Positions 7,329 through 15,494 of a DNA stretch of 24,917 nucleotides are shown one piece after another. Position numbers and translations under genes: made by a program. Source of the DNA: 66-474 sp035249465. GTDB lineage: Bacteria; Pseudomonadota; Gammaproteobacteria; Xanthomonadales; Rhodanobacteraceae. The stretch spans positions 1 to 24,917 of the forward strand of contig DATFGL010000044.1 in NCBI GenBank assembly GCA_035249465.1. The letters are read 5' to 3'. The notes under the pieces were generated by a model. That model did no database searches. It was not told where the DNA came from and saw only the letters and a list, made by a program, of their open reading frames with translations. Each line of letters begins with the position of its first letter. Positions within the stretch are counted from its first letter, which is position 1.

Positions 7329-7718
7329 ATGCTCGACCACATCGGATTTTCGGTTTCCAATTTCCTCGGCAGCAGGAAATTCTATGAAGCGGCGCTGGAG
7401 CCGCTCGGCATAGGCGTCGTGATGGAGGTGACCGCCGAACAAACCGGCGGCAGCTCGCATGCAGGCTTCGGCGAAAACGGCAAGCCGTACTTCTGGATCG
7501 GCGACGGCGAAGGCATGGTACGTGGCCGTTTCCACATTGCGTTTGCCGCGAAAACACGCGCCGACGTGGACGCGTTCCACAAGGCTGCGCTCGCGATGGG
7601 CGGCCGTGACAATGGCAAACCGGGTCTGCGGCCGCACTATCACGAACACTATTACGCGGCGTTCGTGCTGGATCCCGACGGCCACAACATCGAAGCGGTC
7701 TGCCACGTACCTGCCTGA
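7329..7718 (+). CDS. VOC-family (glyoxalase/dioxygenase-like) protein
   Basis: The 129-residue product is a single vicinal-oxygen-chelate domain: MLDHIGFSVSN at the start, with a potential metal ligand at His4, then a central HIAFAAKTRADVDAFHKAA helix, and DPDGHNIEAVCH at the end with the final Glu ligand. It resembles small lyase/dioxygenase-like VOC proteins common in proteobacteria. Its substrate cannot be read from the sequence. It starts 4 bases after liuC, so it is cotranscribed with leucine degradation and could act on a side product of CoA-thioester metabolism. That is inference. Confidence 0.85.
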   Translation: MLDHIGFSVSNFLGSRKFYEAALEPLGIGVVMEVTAEQTGGSSHAGFGENGKPYFWIGDGEGMVRGRFHIAFAAKTRADVDAFHKAALAMGGRDNGKPGLRPHYHEHYYAAFVLDPDGHNIEAVCHVPA

Positions 7719-7801
7719 CGGAGCTTGATGAAACCTGCTGACAACACGCGGGCAGCAAGGCGCCGCCACACGCCATTCGATCCCTCCTCCCGAGCGCAGT
7801 C

Positions 7802-8323
7802 ATGAATCGCATACTCAACGTCGCGGATGCGCAGTACACCGACCTCGCCGAAAACTCGCGCCGGATGGGCGCAGAAATGCCAGCCGAACGCTATGGCGGC
7901 CGAAGGGCCGAGCTCGGGCGCCTGATGGGCGCACGCAAGCTTGGGTACAACGTCACCGCGATCGCACCCGGAAAGCGCGCCTACCCTCATCACAACCACC
8001 GCGTCAACGAGGAAATGTTCTTCGTGCTGGAAGGCACCGGGGAAATCCGCATCGGCGCAGAAACCTTCCCCGTTCGTGCCGGCGACGTGATCGCCTGCCC
8101 TCCGGGCGGCCCGGAAGCCGCCCATCAGTTGCACAACACCGGCGATGCGGAACTGAAAATTCTCGCCGTCAGCACCGCCGAATCGCCGGAGATTTGCGAA
8201 TACCCCGACTCGGGCAAGTTCGGTGTGCTGGCGTTTTTCGGCGCGGACGAGAATGGCCGGCCGCAAATGTTGGCCCACATCGGCCGTTCCGAAGACGCGC
8301 GCGATTACTGGGAGGGCGAGTAA
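7802..8323 (+). CDS. Cupin-domain protein in the liu operon
   Basis: The 173-residue product has one conserved cupin barrel. Motif 1 gives metal ligands His64, His66 and Glu71 (PHHNHRVNEEMFFVLEG), and motif 2 gives His108 with Asn112 (AGDVIACPPGG...HQLHN). It resembles cupins that bind a divalent metal without a second domain; the substrate is unknown. Its TAA stop is followed at once by the GTG start of liuD with no gap, so translation of liuD is probably coupled to it. No strong Shine-Dalgarno is visible before its ATG. Leucine catabolism does not need a cupin, so its role is open. Confidence 0.85.
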   Translation: MNRILNVADAQYTDLAENSRRMGAEMPAERYGGRRAELGRLMGARKLGYNVTAIAPGKRAYPHHNHRVNEEMFFVLEGTGEIRIGAETFPVRAGDVIACPPGGPEAAHQLHNTGDAELKILAVSTAESPEICEYPDSGKFGVLAFFGADENGRPQMLAHIGRSEDARDYWEGE

Positions 8324-10312
8324 GTGTTCCAACGCGTATTGATCGCCAATCGCGGCGAGATCGCCTGCCGCGTGATCCGCACGTGCAGGCGGCTGGGCAT
8401 CTACACCATCGCGGTGTTTTCAGAAGCCGACAAGGACGCGCAGCACGTGCGGCTGGCCGATGAGGCGTGGCCCATCGGCGGGCCGCGCCCGGACGAGTCG
8501 TACCTGCGCGGCGACGCGATCATCGAGGCCGCGAAGAAGGCGGGCGCGCAGGCGATCCATCCCGGCTACGGATTCCTGTCCGAGAACACCGGTTTTTCGC
8601 GAGCGTGCAAGGAGGCCGGCATCGTGTTCATCGGTCCCGATCCCGAAAGCATCGAGGCCATGGGATCCAAGGCCGCGGCCAAGCGCCTGATGTCCAAACA
8701 CGGTGTGCCGCTGGTGCCGGGCTACGACGGCGACGACCAGGACAACGCCTGGCTCGCCGAACAGGCCCACAGGATCGGCTACCCGCTGATCATCAAGCCG
8801 TCGGCGGGCGGCGGCGGCAAGGGCATGCAGATCGTGCGCCGCGATGAGGAGTTCCCGGACGCGCTGGCCACCGCGCAACGTATCGCGAAAGCATCGTTCG
8901 GTGACGCGTCGATGCTGCTGGAACGCTATATCGAGCGTCCGCGCCACATCGAATTCCAGGTATTCGGCGATCGCCACGGCAACGTGATCCACATCGACGA
9001 ACGCGAGTGTTCGGCGCAGCGGCGCTACCAGAAAGTGCTGGAAGAAACGCCCTCGCCTTTCCTCGACGCCGAACGCCGCGCCGTAATGGGCGCGGCGGCC
9101 GTCGCGGCCGCGAAAGCGGTGAACTATGTCGGTGCCGGCACGGTGGAATTCATCGTCGGGCCGCAAGGCGATTTCCATTTCATGGAAATGAACACGCGCC
9201 TGCAGGTCGAACATCCGGTCACCGAGATGACCCACGGGATCGACCTCGTGGAGTGGCAACTGCGCATCGCCGGCGGCGAGCCGTTGCCATTGACGCAGGA
9301 GCAGGTGCACTCGTGCGGCCACGCGATCGAAGTACGCCTGTACGCGGAAGATCCCGACCATGCCTTCCTGCCAAGCTCGGGCAAATTGACACGTTTGACC
9401 TTGCCGCAGCCGTCGGCCCACGTGCGTCTCGATCGTGGCGTGATCGAAGGCGACGCCGTGACGATTTTCTACGATCCCATGATCGCCAAGCTGATCGTGT
9501 GGGACGCGGATCGCCCTTCGGCATTGCAGCGCATGCGCGAAACGCTGGCCGCATGCGAGATCGTCGGCCCGAAGTCCAACGTCGCGTTCCTGGAACGACT
9601 GGTGCGCCATCCGGCGGTCATCGAGCATCGCATCGACACCGGTTATCTGGATCGGCACCTGGACGAATTCGTCGCAGGCGAAACGCAGCCGGAAACATCC
9701 GTCGTGTTCGCGGCGGCCGTCGCGGCCCTGTTGCGGGACGAACGCCACACCGCGGGCGATGCCGCCGACCCGCATTCGCCATGGAACGAGGCCGACGCGT
9801 GGCGCGTCGGTCATGCAGGCAAACGCATCGCTGCGCTCGCCGTGGGCGGCCAACGCCACGAAATCGAGGCGCGCGGCCACGCGGGAAACTACCAATTGCA
9901 AACCAACGACGCGAAGCTTGCCATCGAGAGCGCACGTTGGGGCGGCGAAACCCTGAGCGCACGCTTCGACGACGAAGCGCGCCGCTTCGACGTGCGCGCC
10001 GATGCCTCACGCGTGCTGCTGCACGATGCAAACGGAATCCGCTGGCGCTTCGAACGCTTGCCTGCGTTTGCGTGGGAGACCAGCGACGCCGCAGCCGGCA
10101 GCCAGATCGCCGCACCGATGCCGGGCCGCATCGTGCTGGTCAAGGCCAGGGCCGGCGACAAGGTGGAAGCCGGCCAGGAACTGCTGGTGATGGAGGCGAT
10201 GAAGATGGAACTGTCGCTGAAAGCGCCGCGCGCCGGAACGATCGACACGTTGTCCGCCACCGCCGGGGATTTCGTGGAGGCCGACGCGGTGCTGGTGCGC
10301 TTTGCCGAGTGA
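8324..10312 (+). CDS. liuD: 3-methylcrotonyl-CoA carboxylase, biotin-containing (alpha) subunit
   Basis: The ATP-dependent biotin carboxylase and carrier subunit partners LiuB. Its 662 residues cover a biotin carboxylase N-domain (FQRVLIANRGEIACRVIRT, residues 2-20), an ATP-grasp domain with the glycine-rich loop GGGGKGM at 162-168, the carboxylase signature EMNTRLQVEHPVTE, a carboxylase C-domain, a linker (BT) domain, and a C-terminal biotinyl domain. The biotinylation motif is MEAMKME, with the modified Lys at residue 627 (codon 10202-10204). The length is normal for MCC alpha. The GTG start directly abuts the cupin stop, and the FQRVLIANRGEI N-terminus is standard, which supports this start. 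It acts in the cytoplasm in a multimer with LiuB. Confidence 0.96.
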   Translation: MFQRVLIANRGEIACRVIRTCRRLGIYTIAVFSEADKDAQHVRLADEAWPIGGPRPDESYLRGDAIIEAAKKAGAQAIHPGYGFLSENTGFSRACKEAGIVFIGPDPESIEAMGSKAAAKRLMSKHGVPLVPGYDGDDQDNAWLAEQAHRIGYPLIIKPSAGGGGKGMQIVRRDEEFPDALATAQRIAKASFGDASMLLERYIERPRHIEFQVFGDRHGNVIHIDERECSAQRRYQKVLEETPSPFLDAERRAVMGAAAVAAAKAVNYVGAGTVEFIVGPQGDFHFMEMNTRLQVEHPVTEMTHGIDLVEWQLRIAGGEPLPLTQEQVHSCGHAIEVRLYAEDPDHAFLPSSGKLTRLTLPQPSAHVRLDRGVIEGDAVTIFYDPMIAKLIVWDADRPSALQRMRETLAACEIVGPKSNVAFLERLVRHPAVIEHRIDTGYLDRHLDEFVAGETQPETSVVFAAAVAALLRDERHTAGDAADPHSPWNEADAWRVGHAGKRIAALAVGGQRHEIEARGHAGNYQLQTNDAKLAIESARWGGETLSARFDDEARRFDVRADASRVLLHDANGIRWRFERLPAFAWETSDAAAGSQIAAPMPGRIVLVKARAGDKVEAGQELLVMEAMKMELSLKAPRAGTIDTLSATAGDFVEADAVLVRFAE

Positions 10313-10321
10313 CTGTCGGAA

Positions 10322-10335
10322 CGCTCCAGCGAGCG
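10322..10335. repeat. Short hairpin after liuD
   Basis: CGCTC and GAGCG pair around CAGC, 10 bases after the liuD stop. There is no T-tract, so it is not a classic terminator. It resembles short palindromic units that are often dispersed between genes. Confidence 0.3.
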
Positions 10336-10344
10336 CTCTGGATG

Positions 10345-10534
10345 TCGACAATGCCGGGCGCGCCGCGCAAGGGATCCAGCAACGTGCGATCGGGGCATCC
10401 CAATACGCGGCCGGATCTTCGAAGCGATGTGCCTGGCCCTGCCCGTGCGCGGTCACGCCCGGGCGGTAACGGGAAAAGCAGGTTTCCAGCGGATTGCACC
10501 GACGTGCGTCCGGACCCTGGATTCCACTCGTCAT
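10345..10534 (-). other. liuD-liuE gap (331 bases) with a possible small antisense ORF
   Basis: No confident gene lies between the liuD stop (10312) and the liuE start (10644). On the minus strand, from an ATG at 10532-10534, the frame reads through a natural-looking segment (RRCNPLETCFSRYRPGV, then AHRFEDPAAYWDAPIARCW). Third-position GC there is moderate. The frame then runs on into the antisense of liuD, so no convincing C-terminus can be set. It could be a decayed gene, a small conserved protein or chance in GC-rich DNA. No strong promoter or terminator is visible. Confidence 0.2.
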
Positions 10535-10643
10535 GGCATCATTACGTGACCGAGGATGCCGCATCCTGGCGTTACCGCCGGCGCGCCGGCAAGACACGAC
10601 AGACCGGCAGCCGAACTTCTCCGCCTTCCGAACCGGACCCCGC

Positions 10644-11540
10644 ATGCTTCCCAACCATGTTCGCATCGTAGAAGTCGGCGCCCGCGACGGGCTGCAGAAC
10701 GAGAAGACGATCATTCCCACTGCCACCAAGATCGAGCTGATCGACCGGCTTTCCGCCTGCGGGTTGCAAACGATCGAAGCCACCAGCTTCGTCAGCCCCA
10801 AGTGGGTGCCGCAGCTTGCCGATGCCGAAGAAGTGTATGCAGGCATCTCCCGCAAGCCGGGCGTCGATTACCCGGCGCTGGTACCCAACATGCGCGGCTA
10901 CGACCGCGCCCGCGCGGCAGGCGTCACCAGCATCGCGGTGTTCACCGCGGCCAGCGAAGCGTTCAACCAGAAGAACATCAACGCCTCGATCGACGAATCC
11001 ATCGAGCGCTTCCGCCCGGTACTGGAACGCGCGCGTTCCGAAGGAGTACGCGTGCGTGGCTACGTTTCCACGGTGCTGGGTTGCCCGTATCAAGGCGACG
11101 TGCCCGTCAGCGATGTCGTACGGGTATCGAAGCGATTGTATGAACTCGGTTGCGACGAAATCTCGCTGGGCGACACCATCGGCGTCGGCACGCCGGTGAA
11201 GGCGCGCGCGATGCTGCACGCGGTATCGCACGAAGTCCCGATGAAAGCGCTGGCCGTGCACTTCCATGACACCTACGACCAGGCGCTCGCCAACATTCTT
11301 GTCTGCCTCGAAGAAGGCGTGCGCGTGGTGGACAGCTCGGTATCCGGCACCGGCGGTTGCCCGTATGCGAAGGGCGCCACCGGCAACGTGGCCAGCGAGG
11401 ACGTCGCCTACATGCTGCAGGGCATGGGCATCGAAACCGGCGTCGATCTCGACAAACTGGTCGAAACCGGCTGGTGGCTGGCCAAGCAGCTGGGCAAGTC
11501 CACTTCCAGCCGTGTTACGCGTGCCCGGATGGGTGAGTGA
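10644..11540 (+). CDS. liuE: Hydroxymethylglutaryl-CoA lyase
   Basis: It cleaves HMG-CoA to acetyl-CoA and acetoacetate, the end of the leucine-specific pathway. The 298-residue TIM-barrel has all the expected residues: Arg14-Asp15 in VGARDGLQNE, metal ligands His206 and His208 in HFHDTYDQ, and the catalytic Cys239 in GTGGCPYAKGATGN. Spacing matches the human enzyme (Asp42, His233, His235, Cys266) with a constant offset of 27. The signature loop reads SVSGTGGCPY instead of the usual SVAGLGGCPY. The ATG at 10644 gives the family N-terminus; a longer frame from 10494 adds an unrelated leader. The gap of 331 bases after liuD suggests its own promoter or a decayed intergenic region. Confidence 0.95.
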   Translation: MLPNHVRIVEVGARDGLQNEKTIIPTATKIELIDRLSACGLQTIEATSFVSPKWVPQLADAEEVYAGISRKPGVDYPALVPNMRGYDRARAAGVTSIAVFTAASEAFNQKNINASIDESIERFRPVLERARSEGVRVRGYVSTVLGCPYQGDVPVSDVVRVSKRLYELGCDEISLGDTIGVGTPVKARAMLHAVSHEVPMKALAVHFHDTYDQALANILVCLEEGVRVVDSSVSGTGGCPYAKGATGNVASEDVAYMLQGMGIETGVDLDKLVETGWWLAKQLGKSTSSRVTRARMGE

Positions 11541-11550
11541 GGAAGCACCG

Positions 11551-12039
11551 ATGTCACAACCGTTCCTGATTCGCCCCATCGAGCCGCGTGACGACACCGC
11601 CGTCGCCGCGGTCATCCGCAGCGTGATGCCGGAGTTCGGTGCCGGCGGCGAAGGCTTCGCGATCCATGACGCGGAAGTCGGCGCGATGCACGCGGCGTAC
11701 ACGCGTCCGCGCAGTGCGTATTTCGTGCTCGAAATGGCTGGCAAAGTCATCGGCGGCGGTGGCGTCGCACCGCTCGAACACGGCGACGCCGACGTGTGCG
11801 AACTGCGCAAGATGTATTTCCTGCGCGAAGCACGCGGGCTCGGCGCGGGCCACGCGATGATCACGCGTTGTCTCGACGCCGCGCGCGCATTCGGATTCCG
11901 TCGCTGCTATCTCGAAACATTGACCGGCATGGACGCGGCCCAGACGCTGTATCGCAAGCACGGCTTCACGCCCCTGTGCGCGCCGATGGGCAACACCGGC
12001 CATCACGGCTGCGACCGCTGGTTCATCCGCGCACTGTAG
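11551..12039 (+). CDS. GNAT-family N-acetyltransferase
   Basis: The 162-residue product is a single GNAT domain. The acetyl-CoA pyrophosphate loop is visible as REARGLGAGHAMI, followed by the C-terminal YLETLTGMDAAQTLYRKHGF segment typical of the fold. The preceding strand carries ELRKMYF. The acceptor substrate is unknown; the family often acts on small amines or amino acids. It starts 10 bases after liuE and is probably cotranscribed with it. A functional link to leucine breakdown is not evident. Confidence 0.88.
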   Translation: MSQPFLIRPIEPRDDTAVAAVIRSVMPEFGAGGEGFAIHDAEVGAMHAAYTRPRSAYFVLEMAGKVIGGGGVAPLEHGDADVCELRKMYFLREARGLGAGHAMITRCLDAARAFGFRRCYLETLTGMDAAQTLYRKHGFTPLCAPMGNTGHHGCDRWFIRAL

Positions 12040-12062
12040 TCGCCGCAAAACCGCGGCTCCCC

Positions 12063-12068
12063 TACAAT
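12063..12068 (+). promoter_or_regulatory. Possible -10 box of the SDR gene
   Basis: TACAAT lies 30 bases before the SDR ATG, in the short gap after the GNAT gene. The TACAATCGCGG context looks like a sigma-70 -10. The -35 region is poor. Confidence 0.4.
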
Positions 12069-12097
12069 CGCGGGTTTGACAATCGGGAAACACTCGC

Positions 12098-12865
12098 ATG
12101 CAACTCGCCCAAGCCAAGGCCATCATCACCGGTGGCGCGTCCGGGCTCGGCCACGCGGTCGCGCAACACATCGTTGCGAACGGCGGCAAGGTCGCGCTGT
12201 TCGACGTCAATGAGGAAAAGGGCCACCTCGCCGCAGAGGAGTTGGGCGATTCGGCGCGGTTCTTCAGGACCGACGTGACCAATGAGGATGGCGTCACCGC
12301 CAGCGTCGCCGCCGCACGTGATGCCATGGGCGGCCTGAACGTGGTGATGAACTGCGCCGGCATCCTTGGCGCCGGCCGGGTGCTGGGCAAGGAAGGCCCG
12401 ATGCCGCTGAAGAATTTCGCCGGCACCGTGATGGTGAACCTGGTCGGCAGCTTCAACGTCGCCAAGGCGGGCGCCGCGCTGATGCAAGCCAACGAAACGG
12501 GCGAAGACGGCGAACGCGGCGTGATCGTCAACACCGCGTCGGTCGCGGCTTACGAAGGCCAGATCGGACAAGCCGCTTACTCGGCGTCCAAAGGCGGTGT
12601 GGTCGGCATGACGCTGCCTATGGCGCGCGAGCTGTCGCGCTTCGGCATCCGCGTGATGACCATCGCGCCCGGCATCTTCTGGACGCCGATGGTGGACGGC
12701 ATGCCGCCGCAGGTGCAGGAATCCCTGTCGGCGTCGATCCCCTTTCCTTCGCGGCTCGGCAAACCGGAAGAATTCGCCGCGACCGTGGCGTTCATCCTGA
12801 CCAACCGCTATCTCAATGGCAACGTGATCCGGCTGGACGGAGCCGTGAGACTCACGCCCAGGTAA
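12098..12865 (+). CDS. 3-hydroxyacyl-CoA dehydrogenase type II-like SDR
   Basis: This is an NAD-dependent classical short-chain dehydrogenase/reductase of 255 residues. It has the TGGASGLG dinucleotide loop at residues 11-18, an Asp at residue 36 that selects NAD over NADP, NCAGI around 85-89, catalytic Ser148, and YSASK with Tyr161 and Lys165. The sequence around NCAGILGAGRVL and the PGIFWTPMV...PFPSRLG end is characteristic of the HSD17B10 (type 10) group. That group oxidises 2-methyl-3-hydroxybutyryl-CoA in isoleucine degradation and short 3-hydroxyacyl-CoAs. Its position beside the liu genes agrees with branched-chain amino-acid catabolism. A plain 3-hydroxybutyryl-CoA dehydrogenase role is the alternative. 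Confidence 0.88.
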   Translation: MQLAQAKAIITGGASGLGHAVAQHIVANGGKVALFDVNEEKGHLAAEELGDSARFFRTDVTNEDGVTASVAAARDAMGGLNVVMNCAGILGAGRVLGKEGPMPLKNFAGTVMVNLVGSFNVAKAGAALMQANETGEDGERGVIVNTASVAAYEGQIGQAAYSASKGGVVGMTLPMARELSRFGIRVMTIAPGIFWTPMVDGMPPQVQESLSASIPFPSRLGKPEEFAATVAFILTNRYLNGNVIRLDGAVRLTPR

Positions 12866-12870
12866 TTCGC

Positions 12871-13063
12871 CGTCATTCCGGCGCAGGCCGGACTGCGTTT
12901 GCAGAACCTGTCCCGGACTCGATCCGGGAATTGCAGGCGTGAACGCCGCAGGCGGTCCGCAGGGCGAGCGCCATGGACGGCGCGAGTAATCCATTTGCTG
13001 TAGCCGGAATGAACAAGATCAAAGTGGATTCCGGATCGCGGCTGCGCCGCATCCGGAATGACG
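12871..13063. repeat. 193-base composite palindromic repeat between SDR gene and efpL
   Basis: The ends are perfect 11-base inverted copies of CGTCATTCCGG (12871-12881 and 13053-13063). Inside are a TCCCGGA/TCCGGGA hairpin (12911-12929) and, at the right end, a strong hairpin (13028-13059) of 14 pairs with one bulged C. The left end carries a partly decayed version of the same hairpin. This looks like a REP/MITE-type non-coding element. It fills most of the gap before efpL. The words match the sort of dispersed palindromes seen in xanthomonad intergenic DNA, but copy number cannot be judged here. Confidence 0.7.
13028..13059. repeat. Strong hairpin at the right end of the repeat
   Basis: ATTCCGGAT plus GCGGC pairs with GCCGC plus ATCCGGAAT around a TGC loop, with a single bulged C at 13037. 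No T-tract follows. It ends 42 bases before the efpL start and would form at the 5' end or upstream of that mRNA. Confidence 0.7.
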
Positions 13064-13101
13064 ACAGAAAGTAACGTCCTCCCAAGTCCCGAGTCCATCC
13101 A

Positions 13102-13665
13102 ATGAAAGCTTCCGATATCAAGAAAGGCAACGTGGTCGGGCACGAAGGCACCGTGTACCAGGTGCGCGACCTCGAACGCAGCGCGCCGACCGCGCGCGGC
13201 GGCAATGTCACCTTCCGCTTCACGCTGTATTCGATCCCGGGCGGGCGCAAGTTCGACCTCAGCCTGCGTGCCGATGACGACCTGAAGGAAATGGAATTGA
13301 CGCGCCGCGCCGCGAACTATTCCTACAGGGACGGCGACGCCTTCGTGTTCCTCGACGCCGAGGATTACACGCCCTACACGCTCGATCCCGACGTCGTTGG
13401 TGACAGCGCGCCGTACATCGTCGAGGGCGTGGACGGTTACTACGTGCAACTGATCGACGATGCTCCAGTCGCGTTGCAGGTGCCGACCAGCGTCGCCATG
13501 ACCATAGTCGATACCGCACCGGAATTGAAAGGCGCTTCGGCCACCAAGCGCACCAAACCCGCCAAGCTCGACACCGGCATCGAAATCCAGGTTCCGGAAT
13601 ACATCAAGACCGGCGAGAAGGTGTGGGTGAACACGCTTACCGGGGAATTCGCGGGTAGAGCCTGA
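13102..13665 (+). CDS. efpL: Elongation factor P-like protein EfpL (YeiP)
   Basis: EfpL is the EF-P paralogue that relieves ribosome stalling at proline-rich and other arrest motifs. The 187-residue product has the three-domain EF-P layout. Its tip loop reads SAPTARGGN, with Arg at residue 32 where EF-P carries the modified Lys; E. coli YeiP has SPTARGAA with Arg at the same place. The loop is therefore the unmodified-Arg EfpL type rather than EF-P. Further YeiP signatures are LTRRAANYSYRDGD, FLDAEDYTPYTLD, ETAP-like DTAPELKGASA and the EIQVPEYIKTGEKVWVNT end. It stands alone, with a palindromic repeat before it and a hairpin (13707-13725) after it. Confidence 0.93.
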   Translation: MKASDIKKGNVVGHEGTVYQVRDLERSAPTARGGNVTFRFTLYSIPGGRKFDLSLRADDDLKEMELTRRAANYSYRDGDAFVFLDAEDYTPYTLDPDVVGDSAPYIVEGVDGYYVQLIDDAPVALQVPTSVAMTIVDTAPELKGASATKRTKPAKLDTGIEIQVPEYIKTGEKVWVNTLTGEFAGRA

Positions 13666-13706
13666 TGCGTTTGCACGTGGGCCGCGAAAAGCGCGAAAAC
13701 ATGCCG

Positions 13707-13725
13707 TTCGGCGCTTGTCGCCGAA
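13707..13725. terminator. Perfect hairpin 42 bases after efpL
   Basis: TTCGGCG and CGCCGAA enclose CTTGT. No T-run follows on the plus strand, so it is a weak terminator or an RNA-stabilising stem. The rest of the 205-base gap to the next permease holds a near-palindrome GGGCGCAC-A-GTGTGCCC (13810-13826) and no gene that I can support. Confidence 0.4.
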
Positions 13726-13870
13726 GAAAAGGGCCGGTAAGGTACGGCACACTTGCGCCTGGCGCGCGAGCCCGCGTCGCTTCGAGGGGAAGCGTTGGCG
13801 GAAGTATCAGGGCGCACAGTGTGCCCGCCCACGGTTCCCCCGCCGCGGACCCGATTGATTGGGAGCACAA

Positions 13871-15403
13871 ATGATCTTCTGGCGCGTGAAGCCGCTTGAC
13901 CAGATTCTTGCAACTGCCGAAAAGAAATCCCTGAAACGCCAGTTGGGTCCGATCCAGTTGACCTTGCTCGGCATCGGTGCGGTGATCGGTACCGGCATCT
14001 TCGTGTTGACCGCCGAGGCGGCCCAGAAGGCCGGCCCCGGCATGATGGTCTCGTTCGTGATCGCGGCGGTCGTGTGCGGACTCGCCGCCCTCTCCTACGC
14101 CGAACTCGCGGCGATGGTTCCGGTGTCGGGCTCGGCCTACACCTACACCTACGGCGTGATGGGCGAACTGATCGCCTGGATCGTGGGCTGGGCGCTGGTG
14201 CTGGAATACGCCATCGGTGCAACCGCGGTGTGCGTAGGCTGGGCCGGCTATGTCAACGGGCTGCTCAACAGCGGCGTTTTCGGGTTGGTCAAACCGGGGG
14301 CATTGTCGCTTCCGCATTGGCTGCAAGTCGGACCAACGCTCGGCGGCGGATTCAATCTGCTGGCGTTCCTGATCGGCGTCGCTGTGACCGGCCTGCTGGT
14401 GATCGGTACCTCCAAGAGCGCGCGCGTGAACGCGGTGCTGGTGGCCATCAAGATCATCGCGCTCACCGTCTTCGTCGTGATCGCCGTGCCGGCCGTCAAG
14501 GACGCCAACCTGCATCCGTTCCTGCCGACCGGCTGGGGCAATCCGGTCGGCAGCAATGGCATCGGTGTGCTGGGTGCGGCGGCATCCATCTTCTTCGCCT
14601 ACGTGGGGTTCGACGCGGTTTCCACTGCCGCCGAGGAGACCCGCAATCCCAATCGCAACATTCCGATCGGTTTGATCGGCGCTCTGGTGATCTGCACCAT
14701 CTTCTACCTGCTGGTGGGCTACGGCGCGGCCGGCTCGGTCGGCGCACAACCGCTCACGAGCGCGGCCGGCGCATTCCTGGACCCGGGCACGCCCACGTTC
14801 GCGGCAGCGTGCGGCAATTCGCAGGCGCTGGTATGCAGCCGCGAACCGCTGGCACAAGTGATGAGCACGCTCGGACACCCGAGGGTCGCCGTCATGATCG
14901 AGCTCGCGGCGATCGTGGCGCTGCCGTCGGTCATCCTGATGATGATGTTCGGCCAGACCCGCATCTTCTTCACGATGTCGCGCGATGGCCTGCTGCCCAA
15001 CGTGTTCTCGAAGGTGCACCCGCGCTTCTTCACGCCGCACGTGATCACCTATGTCACCGGCATCGTGGTGTCGTTGTGCGCCGCGCTGTTCCCGGTCGGC
15101 AAACTGGCCGACACCTCGAACGCCGGCACCCTGCTCGCCTTTGCGATGGTGTCGGTGGGCGTGATGATCCTGCGCCGCACCCAGCCTGGCCGCAAGCGCC
15201 CGTTCCGCACCCCGCTGGTGTGGATCGTGTGCCCGCTGGCTGTCGCTGGATGCCTGCTGCTGTTCGTCAACCTCAGCGTCGTGGCCAAGGTCGTGTTCGT
15301 GGTGTGGGCCGTGGTCGGTCTGATTTTCTATCGCCTGTACGGCTACCGCCGCAGCCAGATGTCGCCGGAGCAAATCACGCACGCGCTGGATGACGTGGTG
15401 TGA
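13871..15403 (+). CDS. APC-superfamily amino-acid permease (CAT-like), first of tandem pair
   Basis: A 510-residue inner-membrane transporter with about 12 hydrophobic helices. It shows the APC first-helix motif GIGAVIGTGIFVLT around residues 34-47, the PVSGSAYTYTYGVMGE segment of helix 3, FFAYVGFDAVSTAAEETRNP of helix 6 onward, and SRDGLLPNVFSKVHPRF. These are typical of the cationic amino-acid transporter (CAT/YhdG) group, which imports amino acids with protons. The exact substrate is not readable. The ATG at 13871 has GGGAG 8 bases upstream; an in-frame TTG at 13859 is less likely. The next gene is a paralogue 91 bases downstream. Confidence 0.9.
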   Translation: MIFWRVKPLDQILATAEKKSLKRQLGPIQLTLLGIGAVIGTGIFVLTAEAAQKAGPGMMVSFVIAAVVCGLAALSYAELAAMVPVSGSAYTYTYGVMGELIAWIVGWALVLEYAIGATAVCVGWAGYVNGLLNSGVFGLVKPGALSLPHWLQVGPTLGGGFNLLAFLIGVAVTGLLVIGTSKSARVNAVLVAIKIIALTVFVVIAVPAVKDANLHPFLPTGWGNPVGSNGIGVLGAAASIFFAYVGFDAVSTAAEETRNPNRNIPIGLIGALVICTIFYLLVGYGAAGSVGAQPLTSAAGAFLDPGTPTFAAACGNSQALVCSREPLAQVMSTLGHPRVAVMIELAAIVALPSVILMMMFGQTRIFFTMSRDGLLPNVFSKVHPRFFTPHVITYVTGIVVSLCAALFPVGKLADTSNAGTLLAFAMVSVGVMILRRTQPGRKRPFRTPLVWIVCPLAVAGCLLLFVNLSVVAKVVFVVWAVVGLIFYRLYGYRRSQMSPEQITHALDDVV

Positions 15404-15425
15404 TGACGCATACGGATGATCGTGT

Positions 15426-15445
15426 GGCGGGCTTTCCGGCCCGCC
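15426..15445 (+). terminator. Hairpin between the two permease genes
   Basis: GGCGGGC and GCCCGCC enclose TTTCCG. It begins 22 bases after the first permease stop and is followed by CGTCTTC rather than a T-run. It may reduce expression of the second permease relative to the first. Confidence 0.4.
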
Positions 15446-15494
15446 CGTCTTCGGCGGCACCTTCAGCAATCCTGCGCGCGCAGCGGGGCACTCC

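Noticed and set aside
8420..9901. 493-residue open frame on the minus strand
   Set aside because: Antisense to liuD; composition is that of a mirrored high-GC3 gene.
13665..13874. 69-residue plus-strand ORF between efpL and the permease
   Set aside because: Its second half uses unfavoured codons, it has no ribosome-binding site and the sequence contains hairpins, so it looks like intergenic DNA.
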